Part shown: piece after piece, positions 38,961 through 53,820 of the stretch
Layout: every line of letters starts with the position of its first letter
How positions within the stretch are numbered: position 1 is the first letter of the stretch
DNA from: Patagioenas fasciata
Taxonomy: Eukaryota > Chordata > Aves > Columbiformes > Columbidae
Length of the DNA: 64,000 bases
Assembly (NCBI RefSeq): GCF_037038585.1
Contig: NC_092520.1
Coordinates: 57,316,501-57,380,500, forward strand
Reading direction: 5' to 3'
The notes under the pieces: model-generated
What the model saw: only the letters and a program-made list of their open reading frames with translations
The model's database searches: none
What the model was told of the DNA's origin: nothing
Made by a program: the position numbers and the translations under genes

Positions 38961-41650
38961 GGTACGCGTACAGTCGTAAAAGATTATTTTAAAGAAGAAA
39001 AAAAGATAAATAAAATAAAGAAAAAACAAAGCGAAGGACCATTCCCTCTAGGAAACAGATCAAATAACTCCTCCTGTCTCCCTTTCAAATTATCCCAAAT
39101 CCTTGCGGCTGAGATAAAGAGACGGCGAGTTCTTTCCGTGCCCCCGCTTGGGTGGAGCAGGACCAGTGCCTGCCAAACGGGTCCCTGGGCACACCCCTCC
39201 CCCAGCCAAGGGCTTTCTGATCGCCTGCCGTCGCGGCCCGACGTGCGCCCCAAAGTTAAGGCGAGAGTGGGGGTTCTTCCCCGCTGGAGAGCTCTCCCGT
39301 GCCAGGAGGTATCGCCGCTGCCCGAACCCAGAGCCGAGGCATCCTCTGCCTGCCCGCACCTGCCCGAGGGCTGCCCGACGTGTGCACCCGCTGCCCGCCC
39401 GTCCCCGTGGCCGTTTCTTGCGCGCTGCCTGCGCTCCCCGGCGCACCGCGGGGGCGACAGCGCCGGGACGCGCAGCATCGGGGAGCGGGGATTTCACCGA
39501 TTTGAACAAACTACGCTCGCCCAAGGCGGAAGCTTGCGGGTTCCTCTCCGTCTCCAGTACTCCCCCCTCCAAAAAACGTGCCGAGGTTACAGCTTTCAGC
39601 TCTTAAATAAAAGTTTGGGACTTGGCAAAGGCAGCGAAGAAATCCACGGAGGTCCCGTTCTACCGTGGAGGCTGCCGGAGACTCCCGATGCGCTTCCTAA
39701 CGCGGTTCCCCTGGTGGGGTACCCCGCGGATCCCGGCGGGAGGCTGTGGACAGCCCTCCGCCCGTGCCGGGCTAGGGTGAACCACACCCCCAAGCCCAGA
39801 GGGCAACGCCGCAGCAATCCCCGACGGTACGTGTGTCGTGAGTGCCTGGGGCTCGCTCGGGCCCCTGAGCACGGTGGCCTGCTTGGCTCCATAACTCCCC
39901 ACCCCTTCGTGAGCCTCTTCCCTGGCACCCCGTCGCGGGTCGGACCCTGCACCACCCTCAGCGCTTTCTGCACAGCAGCGGCACGGGTTCTCCGAGGAAT
40001 TTGGGGTGTCTGTTGCAGGCTGTCGGTCCTGGGGTGGGGTCTGGGTCGTATTCTGCCCCTGTTTCACCCGGCCGGTGCCTTTCCTTTTATGGATTTATAA
40101 CAAACTGGCGTGACACCCCCACGTCTCTCCTTGTCAAAGTGCTTCGTGCGTACAGGTCTAGTAGAGATGTGCTGAGAAACTGCCCACTCCGCTCGGAGAG
40201 CCTGATGCTCAGACACAGCAGCCAACATACGCCGACAGCCTCAGGAGAACTAGGAACCTAACCCTTCTAGGCGGGGTTTCAACAAAAAGGGGAAGCTGCG
40301 ACTAACTAAAAGCATTGACAATTCACTGAGAGGAGGGGAACCCGGGTTCAAGTTGTGCTCTTGCAGCTGAAAGGAATTTGACTGGCAAGTCATTCGGGCT
40401 GCTCCTGCTCGCCCTGAGGCGTCCTTGCTTCTGCGGTAGTGGGGTGGATTAATGGTAAAAGCCAGAGACGGCTCTTGCCCAGAAACCTAATGAACGCAAT
40501 TTTGCAGCGGGACGAGGAACTTATTTTTTTGGCGGTTTGTTTCCTCCGAGGAAGCACTGAAAGCGGATCCCATCGGCAGGTTACGACGGGGATGGGCGTC
40601 CTGGCGCTTCCAGGCTTTCGTCACCGAGCCCGGGGACACGCAGCCCCGCAGGCACGGGGGCAGTCCCCTCAGAGTGCCCAGATTTCGCGGCGAGGGGCGC
40701 AGGGTGTGCCCTTCTCTGCACCGCGCCTCCTTCTGCCACAACGGAGCCTCTCCCGGTGCGGCCGCCGGTTCCGTCCCCTGCTTCTCCCGCGGCGGGGACA
40801 GCGGTGTTCTCCCTCCCCACCCCCGCCGTGCAACATGCCACCCTGAATTTCGCTGACGGGCGAGACGCGGGACTCCCACCCGCAGTGCCACAGAGTGATG
40901 GATGCCTGAACCCGCTCCTGTTCCGGGGCACCGGGGCGTTTCGGGTCGCGTTTCCCCGTGACCGGTATCCCGGCATTTCGGCAAACACCCACCCGTGGCG
41001 ACCTTTAAACGCCCTTCGCGCTGGGGACGCGCAAGGTTCCCGGGCTTTTGAGGAGGCTGCTCCCGCCACCGGGGTGACCCCGGCAGAGAGGGGCGAAATT
41101 CCCGGGGGCTGTCCCAGCGCCAGCTCTCGAGAGGGACACGCGGAGCACACGCACTGTGCCATCACTTCGTGAAATGTGCCTGCCGGGCTCCGGAGCCTCC
41201 GCGTAACCTTCATCGGTTAATCGCGGCTGCTTGCCCCATCCAGCTCTCGCAGCCGGAAGAATACGAGCAAGCAGGACTGCGGCTCCCTCCCGGTCCCTGG
41301 CACCCGCCAGGGCCCCCTCCGCAATGCTGGGAACTCCTCGGCGCGCATGGCTCCTGTCACACCCCCGGGTGGGGTCCCGTACGCGCCGTCGGAAGAAGCA
41401 GCGGGAAATAAACCCTAGGGAGTTCCCAACGAGGCTCTGCGGGAGCCGCCGCGGTGCCCCCCTCCCCACGGGGCTGCGAGGTGGGGTGGGGTGGGATCAG
41501 TGTTCGCAAACACTGCGCCGAGAAGCAGCGAGGATCGGGCAGTGGCGAGGGCTGCCGAACTGGAGATGCCGGGGGCTCAGTCCCCAGGCACGGTCAGGTT
41601 GAGAGGTCGGCCTGATGGCTGGAGCTCGGGACCAGGGAAACCAAAATATT
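38961..41650. other. Last CpG-rich block of the locus
   Basis: CpG-dense unique DNA. The 320-codon frame at 39138-40100 is GC-driven and without domains. CpG density falls sharply at about 41650. Confidence 0.6.
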
Positions 41651-44600
41651 TATAGCGTAACTGTAAAGCAGTACTGTGTTTGTCCCGCTATTTTTTTTTG
41701 AGGGGGGGGGACAGACAACATCACGAGCTCTTCCACATTAGTGCCCTTTAATTTTGCTTTCCACGGCTCATGTTTACCAGGCTTTCTAAAGGCGCTCCCG
41801 CAGTCTGCGAGCTCTGCGCAGCCCAGCCCACCCCGCCAGCTCCTGCTCCAGTTTGACAGCCCTGCCCGACCCTCACGCATTAAGACACCCACGGAAACCC
41901 ACACGAGTGCTCCACTGCACAAAAGGCAATGTAAAATGTCACGGTAACCTGGTCTTGGAACAGTTACACGGAAGAACCCATTTATTTTGTCTGTACAGTG
42001 GTAACGTTTTCTTTCCAGTGAAGTGAGTAACAACCAGAAGGGGCACAAGAAGAAGTGAAGGTACAAAGAAAGAATTTCAGGGTCAGGTTCTTGCTTCCCA
42101 GGCAAAACCAGCCAACAATCACTACCAGCCAAAAGAAATCTTACGTATGTTGTTTGCCTTCCACGGAATTGTATATTTAGCACACCTTTTATTGTTCCAC
42201 TGCGCTTCCAGAAAATTGTTTGAAAGCTTGAAATCACAGGCTGCACCGTGAGATTTTGGCAACCTCTCTTCTGCTACAGCTGTAAAAGGAGATGTAGCCT
42301 CCAGCAGAATTCATTCATCCCACCACTTACGCCAAATATTAAGCGACTAAATCAGCTGTTGGGGCAGTTCCTTGTGCAGCCAAAATGATCAACTCCCATG
42401 TGCAGTCCACTAGAGATATCAACACTTAAGACAGGCTGACACAGATGTACCAAAAGACCAACCAATTACATTAAGCAATGATTACAACACATACAGCTCA
42501 TACCAGTTGTACTATTACCATAGAAGAGCGAAAGCTATGTGAGAGAATGAAACCACAAAAATTCTGGTTTTAGCTGCAGCTACAGGTTTGAGCACTGAAA
42601 TGGATGGATATCTTAATCCTTCATCCTAATTTCTGCAGGAGATGAAGCAATAGGAGTCATGTAGGGATTGTTGTCTTTAAAATATGCTCCTTTAATATCA
42701 TATCCTCAAATAATAATCCTTAAATGCATTACTTCTTGCGTTCATGGGGTTTAAGTGGATTTTAAGTAATTCCTAGACCTCGCACAGTCCCTCTATGGAT
42801 AAATACCTTTTATCCTCTGTACCTGCATGTGTTTTGCTAAGCAAGCCTCATGGTGGGGTGTATTTGAAATATCCAGATGGGCAATACCAACATCTGTGGT
42901 ACCATCAGGAGCTGCTGAAGAGATAACTGCAGTGTCAAGAGGCTGCAGTGGGGAATGAGTAGCAAGAACGGATGAACTTTGAGAGCAAACAGACTGTTTT
43001 AATTCAATATTCCAGAACGGGAAAGATAAATAGAGACACCCCAGCAGAACTGTTTTCAAAGACTGGTTTCTATGAAATCTCCATAGCGTTATGGGCATAT
43101 CCCATTTTCTTGAGAATATTTACTTTTCTGTTGGTTATTTGAGAGTCTTTGATGTTTGCTCAGCTGACCCATCCTATTTCTTGCCCTTTGCTGCTCATAG
43201 GCACCTTTCGTCACTGCATGCCTACATGCTTTATACCCAGCCTCCATATGGATTAGAGTTGTCTCTTGAGTAAGCTGGACAAAATGAACTTCCAGGTTTA
43301 TTTCAGCTGATTTGAACTGCTGCCAAAGCAAGGACCACACTTGGTATCTCAGGGACTGAGTTTTAAAAATCTCACGGGCATAGACCTAGTTAAGAACAGT
43401 ACACTTAACTGCCATTTATTTCCAGAAGGTATTTCTACATCTTCTTAAGGTTGAATTTTATGAAGACTCACCTCATCAAATCCTAGCCCCAAGCTGTGGT
43501 TTGGTTTTACACATGTCTGTGAGGCAGTTTGTCTTTCACACAAAAAAAGACCCAATGGTTTAAAATCTAGTATGACTGAATGCTTGATTGTGATGGTTGT
43601 GAAAGTGACCTGGAGTTTAGTAGAGAAGTAGACAATCAACCTTTTTTTTTTTAAATTTTTCAGGATATGCCTTAGTAAAATGCAAATGTTTATATAAAAT
43701 GAAGACATTTGATCTCTTTCATAAATCTGTATAAAATACTGAATTTCATAAAACTAATTCAGCTCCATGCAAGATTGTCCTTTGAGACATATCCTCATTC
43801 CCAGTATGTAAAAGAAAACTAGATTTTAGCTTTCTGTATCAACTAATACAGTGAAACAAATATAAACCTTCAACCTGTTCCTCCAAGTATATGCTGAAAC
43901 TATACCAAGTACTGAGAGAAGTGGTCCTGCTTGCTAGCTTTGTGGGTATCCTTCAGGAAGGAAGCCAGATACTACTTGGGCATGAAGAGTGACTGGTTTT
44001 GTCTCCCCAGGAGGTGGTTTTGTCAGGTCAGGATTAAGGAAAGCAGCAGGATTGTCAATCCAGCATCTTCCAAGAACAGTAGATTCACACGCCTAAAACT
44101 ATAAATAATGAAAAATCTGTGTTAACTGCAGCATATGAGCAGAAAACCTACTATATGCCTCTAGAAAAAAAAATCATCTGTCTATTTGGGAAAAATAAAA
44201 AGCATATCCTTGAAGCTGTTATCATATAAACACATGCCTAGAACACAAACTTTTCCAGCATGCAAATAAATTGACTTGTCACTCAACATAGTTTCTATAT
44301 ACTGAAATTTAAAGTAATTAGAGGACAGCTGCTGGGCTCCATTCAGAAATATTTGTTTTATTTTTATACCACTCAGGATATTTTCTGTATTTTCAGAGGT
44401 ATTAGATTTCAGCTTGCTACAGTTAATGTAACAGAAAATTCTGTAGTCATTATTGACTGCAACTGCTAACGTACAATTTGGGAATTAGAGTCCAATGTGG
44501 AAAAGTGGAGATGGATATTGAAAACAGTTTGTGCTCGTGCTTTACCTTACAAATGTTTGTTAGAACGGAGTTGATTTTCGAGGAGTTACAAGGGGAAGTG

Positions 44601-46440
44601 TAAGTTGGTTTTGAAGAAAAACAAATGTCCACAGACTTAACACTGTGTCTGTCATCAGTGGCACAAGGAGACCAGGTTGGTCTGTGAATTGAGGCTGGTT
44701 TGGTCTGACAGCAACAGAGAACTGGAACTGAAAGTTTATTACAATAGATTTGGTAATATGTGATGACGTTCAATGCATCCTTTTGCATGACTTTGAGTAC
44801 TCTTTTCTCATTAGGTCCAGACTTTTCTCATTACTAAATTGTCTTATACAGTCCAAAAGTGTTCTCACTTTCTCTGTGGGCTGAAGCAAAATGCTGTAGG
44901 GGACTCTACTGAAATCTCAGTGCAAGAGAAACCTGCCTGTTTCCATTGGGGATGGCATCATCTCATCATTTGGTTTAAAAGAGACCTGAGCATCTGCCTT
45001 TCCAGTGACATTTGACTCATAGCATTTTCTAGAACACTGAGGAGACCAAAGAAATCCCACCTAGATGCTTTTGTCCCTGTAATTGGAGGAAGTTCTAACT
45101 TTTTCTTGCCAAGGAGGTGGAGGCAGTGGGTGGCTGCTGTCCTGCTGGTAGCCAGGCCCAGGGACCTCTTGGGTGCTCTATTCTGAGTGTCTCCTAACTA
45201 GAGGGATATAATGAGTAGTACTCATCTGGCAGCATCTCACTCCACTGATCCTACAGAGAAGATTGCTGATGGAAAAATCGTGAGGCTTTGGAGGCAGAGT
45301 CACAGTCCCCAGGCATGCTGTGCCATGAAACTGTTTTGCTGTGTGGGGTTTCCCCCTGGAAATTCAACAATCCTTAGGCTGGAGAGATGCTCAGTCATCT
45401 CTCAGGAACATGGGTGATCAGTCACTTAAGAGCTGGAGACCACCTGCGGTGCAATAATACAGCCCTTCTCCTCTAATGGCAGCAGATAATCCCTATGAAG
45501 CCACTGGACCCATGGAGTTGGATTAAATCTTCCCCCCTCAAAGGCACAGTGAACCTCAAAGGTATCAATTATTTGGGAATCTGTTGGAACATTTAAAAAG
45601 ATTTCCAGTATTTCCTTTCTGGTGTCTTAAATTTGACTCTCTTTAAGCTAAACAAAATAAATTTTAATTTATATACATTTATTTTTAAAGGTATGAAATA
45701 GTACCATCCTACAGAACCAGTTATAGCTACACTTCATGGATGTGAGCAGAGAGCAGAAGCAGCGCAGTCAGGGGCACAGATTGCTTTTCTTTTTGCACTT
45801 GAAGGTATAAGTATTATAGGTGGTCTGGATGCCCAATTCATGCAGAACAATATGAAATTATCAACTTTTGACAGAATTGACAAGTAATATCAGCCCCCTG
45901 ATTTATTGCAGTGAGGTCTTTTGACTCTACTGCTTTGAGATTGAACAAGAGACCCCAATATGAAGCCTGGGGCCTCATGGCTGTATGGCACTTCCCATAG
46001 CAGATGGGATACATGAATGGCAGAGTAGCTTACACCCTGCTTTACTGATGCAATATTTCAGTTTTAAGGTCTGTAGGCTCAGTCCCATAGTCTCTGCATT
46101 TCACAGGCTTTTGGGAACACTGATGAGAAAATGCACATTGTTGTGGATCGTAAGGCAGTCCACATATAACCTGGCTCATGCCAGAAATCTGACATGTGCT
46201 GTGTATACTTAGCTTGTTCATATAGACTTCATACAGTAAACACAGCAGCAAATGATTACTGGTGTCTATTATACTTAAGGTTGCCAAATATTTTCAATTT
46301 AATAATCTTCTTTCCTGTTTTGATGTGATCAATTTTCTTAAAGAAATATTCTGTGGCTTCAAATTTCCTCCCTGTGGTTTTTGCCCCTGAATGATTTTCC
46401 TAGGTCTTCTTTTACAATGTTCTTTCATCCACTTTTGAAG
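41651..46440. other. AT-rich intergenic DNA
   Basis: Ordinary intergenic composition, CpG-poor. I see no gene, clear repeat family or strong motif cluster. Frames up to 112 codons are isolated and unlike known proteins. Confidence 0.55.
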
Positions 46441-49300
46441 TGGTGATGGTTAAAAAAAGGAAAAAAAAAAAAAGAAAAAATGTTTTTCCACATAGACTAA
46501 ACCTCCCAAACCATGAGAGTCACAGAAGTTAACATGGACATAACCTGCATCAAAGGCCAGTGTCCTCCAGCCAGATTTTGATTATTTTTTCACTAGTTTT
46601 GTAGTAGGAACCTTTTATTTTGTGAAAAAAAAAAAAAAAGGAAAAAAAAATTAAGAGATTTGACTGGAAAGGCAGATACTTTGCATAGGTTGTCCTCAAT
46701 CCAAAGCCTCCAGATATATTATGCTCATTAAGTGTCCCATTCCTCTGTCTGCGTTTTTGTTTCTAAGAAGCAGAGCTCATACCCTCTTTAGGATGAATAA
46801 CTTGGAAAGAAGGAATTTACAAGCTCCACAAGTTTATTGGTTCCAGATTTCTTTCCTTTCCCCCCCTCTTCACACATAATTTGAGATGCCTTTTCCTTAA
46901 AAGTTTAGATAAATAAGTTGAAAACATTAATGCATCATAAAGGTCAAAAGATTAGGCACTCAAAAGTCAGCCAGCTTCAAGAATTATTACAGCAAGATTT
47001 GCATGATCTATATCCATCTCAAAAGACATAACATTAAGGACAGCTACAAACTTGCTCCAGCATTTCAATCCAGTTTCTGAGTTGCCTAAAGAGTTTGTAT
47101 CATGTTTAACTATTTTCTCAAACATAAACCAGAAAGAAAAGATTTTACCATTTTATCAAAGATGAACACAAAATGCCCCTGATCTGCTAGGCAAAGCATG
47201 CACAATATTGAATTAACAGTGCATTGTTGCAGTAACACTGGTATTTTCAGGTATGTTCTCGGCCACCTGGAGACTGGGCTTAGACAAAAAAAATCTACTA
47301 CTTGTCACAGTGGCATAAACAATTCCAGGAAAATAAATAGATTGGTCCATATATAGCAAACTAGATGAATTGTGCTTCAAGAAAACAAACAAATAAACTA
47401 ACAAACAAACACCCCCCCCCCCCCAACAAATCAAAACCTGAACAGTGAAGTTACTTTGTGACAATGGTTGCTGGGTATATATTTCTAGTTCAGTTTGTCT
47501 CTATGGATCAGTTCTGTTAAGCTGAAACTACACACCAGTTATACAGACCAGGGCAGGCTGAGAGGGGCTTTGCCCCTCTCTTTCAAATTAGGAGGATGGC
47601 TACTCTTCCCTCTTCTTAGTTCTTCTCCAGGACAGCTAATCTTGGCCAACTGTGAGGAATTAATTAATTCTCCCTATTGCGCTGGAGCTGAGGCACTGGG
47701 CTGCAATGTAGCTGTTTTAAGGGTGATGAAGCTCAATTTTTTCTCTAACTCTTCTTTCCTAAGAAAGTGATGCTCAGTATGGCAGTGGCTAAAACCAAAA
47801 TCAAACTAAGGTAAACTGAACTTTGTTTTGGGCTTAGTGTGGGAATTAAAATTGCTCCATGCTTTTTTACCCTTAAGCAGGACTAAATCCTGACTCCCAA
47901 TATGCTTGAGAAAGGTCTGATGGAGAGCAGTAGCAAGAGGAAGAAGCAGACCAGCTGCTAAAACCAGGAAGGGTGAAGAGTATAATTTTCCATGGCTGAC
48001 ATCACCTGGCAGTTATCACGGGTAGCAACTGATAGATAGGTACTGGAATGTGGTGGTAAAAACCTTCCTCTATGGTTAGACTGCCTTTTTCAAACACACC
48101 ACAAAAGCTGACATTACTGGACAAATTTGTCTCAGATCATTTGTAGGCACATCTGCCCAGGAAGCTTTCTTTAACCAAGTCTTAGATTAAAAACAATTGT
48201 TTGTCTTCTGTAGTGTCTCTTGCTAAGACTCACTGTCTTGAACAAAAAGAAGCCAGTATGGCTTTTCAATATGGATTTTTATATTTACCCACTCCACAGC
48301 TGCAGTACTAGGACATTTAATTGCAGTTTTCCATTTTTTCTAGTATCATCATTCAGATCTTCCAAGAATCATTTAACATTTTTCTATACCTATTAGAAAA
48401 GCAACTGCAGGCTGGGGAACATTGCAGACTTTGGATGTATTTTCTCAGATATTGTTTGCATTACCTGTGACCGAGGACTGAGAAAGAGGCATCTGTCTGT
48501 TCCTCAACCCTGTTTATACCCGAGTGGAATTACATTTCCTGTTTGACTGTATGTTTTATTTTTTAATCACTTTTCCCCCTTCTCAACCATTAGAAAAAGC
48601 AAAATTACTTCTGTGAAGCAAAACCAGTGTAGCCTATGTAAGTAAAAGACACAACTCTATACACAGCAGGTTTTGAAGAAAAGCTAATTCAATCTAATAA
48701 TATACAAAATAATAAATGAAAGACAATGCAGCTTGGACTATATTACTGATAGAGGAATCAGGTATTCTCCCTCACAACTTTTATCAACATCTTCACAGCA
48801 CCTTAAAAATCTCAAAATCCTTACATTGCATCTACAAAGTTTACTGCAAGGTGTAGTAAGGTGGGCAGGGAATGAAACTATTAAAGAAAATCCACCCCTT
48901 GGGTAATCTAGCGAGGCAGGAGCTCCCCTTCTTCCAAAAACCAGTGTCCTTGGAGATCATGTAGCATTTGGTGGCAAATGTTTTATCGTCACCACACCCC
49001 GCCTGGCAACGGGTTTTGGACCTCAGCGTTGGCAGTGGGAGCAGGGTAAACTGGCTGCTTTGTTTCTAAATGCAACACAATTCTGACAACCCTTGTATGA
49101 TCCAGAAAGGTTTCTTACTGCTTCTTGAGTAAGTTTCACAGGCAGATTAGGTGCCTGGCCACATAGGGGTGTTCCAAAAAAAAAAAAAAAAAAAAGGAGC
49201 GAAATGCTTAAAATTAAATGCTTAAATTTATTTAAAAGACAATCTACTAGACCCCCAGTATTGATCAGGGTGCTCCTCAGAGCTGAGTCGGAAAGCTGTA
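46441..49300. other. AT-rich intergenic DNA with homopolymer runs
   Basis: Poly-A runs at 46453-46480 and 46624-46650, (AAAC)n followed by a C13 run at 47386-47424, and A21 at 49177-49197. No gene recognised. Confidence 0.55.
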
Positions 49301-52300
49301 CTTTAGCCCCCATCCCTCGTTAGGGCTTCAGCAGCCTCATTTACACTGAATTGAGAATTTGAATTTGTTTCCAGAGATGGTCTGAGTGATAAGGAAGAAG
49401 TTTTAGGTGAGATGGGCTGAGAGCTGTTGTAGGGTTGAGGGCTGCAGCGTGATTCTCCTGGGGAGCCTTGTAAGTGGAAAGCGGCTGAGTGGGGGCCACA
49501 TCCTCTGCCCCTGGGTTGCAGCAGAGGCAGGAATGCAAGAGTTATGAGGCCAAAAGGAAGGCAGGCAAGAAGAAACATCAAATAAAAGCCTAGGGGGTAG
49601 GGCAGTCAGCCAGCAGAGGGAAGCCACCTAGCCAAATACATAAATAATCCTGGGAAGCCAGAGCAGAACTCAGTAACTCCCCAGTGCCTGCAAACCCGTG
49701 GTTAAGGAGCTGAGCCTGGATCTCTTTGAGGCAAAGGACAACCCATAGCCTGGCGTTCCATCACTTTGACTATGGTTTTGTGTGGCACTACATGCTCTTG
49801 TGTTCAATACACACATTCAAGGGTCACCTAGCACACTGGTGACATCAGGAGAAGCATACAATATGTTTTGTGGTTAGGGTTTTTTTACATGACTCTTTTA
49901 GATTAAGGCACATTAATTACATCCAAATCCTGTGCTGAAGTGCTTTTCTGAACCTCACCTGGCTACATGTATAGTGGTAGTGTACACACATGTATTTGGA
50001 GTACATGTTTGGAGACATTATAAATCAGGAGCATGTCTTGGGCAAGAGACTGCAAGCCCTGATCTGACATCTACGTCCCATTCTCATCAATGAAAGACGA
50101 TGTTCCAGCCTGTGTGCTACTCCAGGCCATGATTCCCTCTGCAGGGAAACAGAGAGGTCAGTTTATGGTAGCTTCTCCAACTGTATAGGGATTACAGCCA
50201 AACTATAGGCTGAAATCATCACCCTAGATCAGGAGAGTGCTCTGGCAATCCCCCTGCAGAAGACAGCCTCCAGCCATCCTGACCACCTTGCATAGGGATA
50301 CAGATGAAGACCAATTCTTTACTGAAATCATATACTTGTGCCATTTTTATCCCCAGCATAGTGGTGTGGTAAATAATTCCAGTTTTGCTGTATTATATCG
50401 TATATCTGACAAGCAAAGGTCAAATATACTTGGGGAAGCAGAGCCAAGAGAGCATATTTACCCTCCATACTGAGCTTCCTAGATTCAGCAAACTTACTGT
50501 CTTAATTTAATGTGATATTAAATACAGAACCTAATCAGCTAAGAATCTGGTGCATTAACATCTGAGTAGGGGTAAGCAGTAGATTGCAAGTACTCAAAAA
50601 TGTCTTGTCACAGACACACTGTAATTTATGGTAGGGGGTAAATACAACCGTAGTACATTCAAAATATTCATTCTGGAGTTGGAGTTGACAGTTATTCTTT
50701 ATTTTCTTTAAAGTAATATGCGTAAATGTCAATATTTCATATCTACCTCTTATATATGGATGCACTTAAATAAAATTAATTTCCAGAAAGGTTGAAGATC
50801 CCACTACTTTTAACTCCAACAAGCAGTGGTCTTCAGACTTTAGCCAGGCGTATACTGAAAGGCAACCAAATGTTTATATTTAAGACATATTTCCAAATAT
50901 GCCAAGTTTAGTATCTCTTCCTGTGTCACAAAAAGCAAAGAATATCCATGTGACAAAAAAAGAAAAATGACTGAAATGGTAATTAACATATTTATCTGCT
51001 GCAAGAGGGTGATACATCTCTGAATATGTGTCCCAGAAACAACGTAGGGGCAAAAATGTAAAACCAGCAATACAATACTCTGTCATCAACAGGAAACTAC
51101 TTTCTCACTAACTGTGAGAAAGTTTGCAAAAGCTATTAAGAGATCAAACGTGGAAAGTTCTAAGAAAAACACAATGTAAGCATATTTTATGGAACAAAGA
51201 TCTTATTGCCATAATGTCTGTAAAAATCGTAATACTTTGAAAAAAAGAAACGTTTTAGATGCATTAACCTAGGCCTTCAACAAGTTTCTAAAGAAGTTCA
51301 GACGCTTACGCAGGCTACAAAAGTCTGTAAAATGACAGCGATAAGTGTATTGGAAAAAAACCCACCCCATTTTCTGCAGTAACACAACATTAGCCTGTGC
51401 CATCTCCTGGTGTTATTTCACGTGGAGCACACTCACTGAAGTTAATGGGAATTATGAGGGATTATTGGGAGGATGTGGCCCAAATTAGATCTATAGGGAG
51501 ACTTACAAAGTGGAAAAGGTAATTTGTAAATTCATCAGAGTTGAGAAGCATTTAATTCTCTATGTAAGCAACATGAAGTTACCTTGTGCAACACCATTCA
51601 GGTCCAGAGGAGTAGAAATACCGAGCAAGTCTGCTGACAAGAGTAAGATCTTAGCAGAGACTGACACAGACAAGTGTGAAAAACGCTGCATAGTAGGTTT
51701 TTAAATTGATGCCTACCAAACAGTAACGTGCTAGAGCATAAAAGTCACAATCTAGCCCTGTAAGATGTTACAAATAAATATGATCCTTTTCTCATTTTCC
51801 ACCTGAGTTGGTGGTCAGAGTGCTCAGCATTTCGGAGAAGCACCTGGCACCACACATGGCTGCACCCTGAGCACAAAGTCTGCTATGGGGCGGTTAACCC
51901 AGCTCTGCCCCACAGCCCTGAACGTGGTCCTCAGGAGATATGGCAATTTCCAGGCAGGTGAGATCTGTGGCAGCCTGCTCTTTCTCAATGCAACTGAAGA
52001 ACAATTCCCTTGTCTGCACAAGGTACAATTTTCAAGGCTTGGCAGGTCAGCCAAATCCCAACTGGCCACCTCTGGATCACCCACAGGCACTTTTCAATGA
52101 AGAAGTATCCTATCAAATGTTATCTTCTCAGCTCCCAGGCCTTTTGCCCATAGGACAGGAGAAAAAAAGCTTAGCCTGCATTTTTTTTCAGTAAAGAAGT
52201 AGTATTTTTTACTCTCTTGAGCTTCAAAGATTGCTGTATGTCTTGATCAAAAATCCAGTAAAAATTGCCTTTGAGCAGACTGTGAGAACACAGATTTTTG

Positions 52301-53820
52301 AGTGAAATAGACCAAGAATTTGTATGGACTAAAAAACAGTGATAACATGAGCTAAAGCTCTGCTAAATCAGTTGTAATAACTCGTTATTGACATTTGGTT
52401 TTTGAAAAAGTATTTTCTTGTCCACTGTAGGCTAGAAGTATAGACTACAAATAATGTTTGGAAACACAATACTACTCCTTACGTAATGCAAATAAGAACA
52501 GGTGAGGAAATAAGACATCTAGGTTTAGAGAAGAGTATAGTGAACTTAATATTCTTAAGAAAAACTCAGTTGGTCTCAGTCAGCTTTTCAGATAGACCTC
52601 AAGCCATCAGAATACACACAAAATTTAGGATTTGTGAACAGAAGCTATGAGGGATGTGATCTTCAGCCTTTGTGAGGGTTTGATTCCTAGGTTCTGAGTA
52701 CCATGGTTTCAGAAAGAATGAAACACACATATCAGACCAGTAGATGAAGTTTGAAGAACAAGGTGAAAAAAGTGAAAAAGAAAACAGACATCAAAAGAAA
52801 CTGCAGTTCCATAGAGTAGAAAACTACTTGGACACATGGGAACTGTCTGTATAGTCATGTCTGTGAACATAATCACAACGATGAAAAGAACAATTTGACT
52901 TTTTTTCCCCAAGCTTCCAATCGGAAAATACAGTGCCCAGTCTGTGTGGGAAACTGCAGTTTTTTTGGCTTGATTATTTTCAGGTGACACTGACGGTTAC
53001 TATTGCTACTCCTCATCTAGTGTTGTTGTGAAAAATAGGTGTTTAGTGGGGTACAGCAGGAGCAGGGCTGCCCCACGAGGGGAACGGGAATAAAGTGCTG
53101 CAGGGACCCCAGGGCTGGCTGTGACCCTGATGGGTGCTGTCCCACAGGCAGAGCCAGAGTGGTAACAAGGCCACCAAAAAGCCCCTTGACACTTTTAGGA
53201 AGCCCAGCAGACAAGCTCCCACTGTGCTTGGCCCAGCCCTGGCCAGAGACAGGGCAGAGATGGGGCTGGGATGTGGCATGGTTGAGCCAAAACAGAGTTC
53301 AGTGCCCTGGGTGGGAGCGTTGTGCATGGAGGTCCCTGGGGAGCCCACTGGGGACAGTAGAGCTTGATGGTGCCAGGCTGTTGTCTTCTCCATTCAAGCA
53401 CTTGCCAGCTCAGCCCAGAAGAGTTGCAGAAAAGGCAATTGTAGGTGGCTGAGTGCAAGGAAACAGCTTGTAGTCCTTTGATTTCCCCTGTGATTAGGAA
53501 AGCAGGATCTCATACATCATCTCTAAATAATGAATACATTACATCATCACTGAAATAATGAAGGCCGATATTCCTCACCAGCACAGCAATGCAGGTAAGC
53601 TCCAGTTTTTGGCTGATTGCTGCAGTTCCCGGTCAGAGGACACTCCACCGCAGCTGTGCAACCCAACACCCAATTCTGTGTGCGGATCTCCACTTTTGAA
53701 AACTCAGTCCAGATTTCTTTTCATTCTGAGGCTTCATGAGCTGTGGCCGTGTTTTCAAATACCAAACACACTGACTGCACTTTGGAAGTGTTGCACTGTA
53801 AACACCCAATGAGTTTTTCT
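49301..53820. other. AT-rich intergenic DNA
   Basis: Unique, CpG-poor sequence. Somewhat GC-richer patches at 49400-49700, 51830-52140 and 53040-53450 hold frames of at most 137 codons with no domain. No gene recognised. Confidence 0.5.

Noticed and set aside
39138-40100. Open frame of 320 codons
   Set aside because: GC-driven, several competing frames, no recognisable domain, no splice or promoter context.
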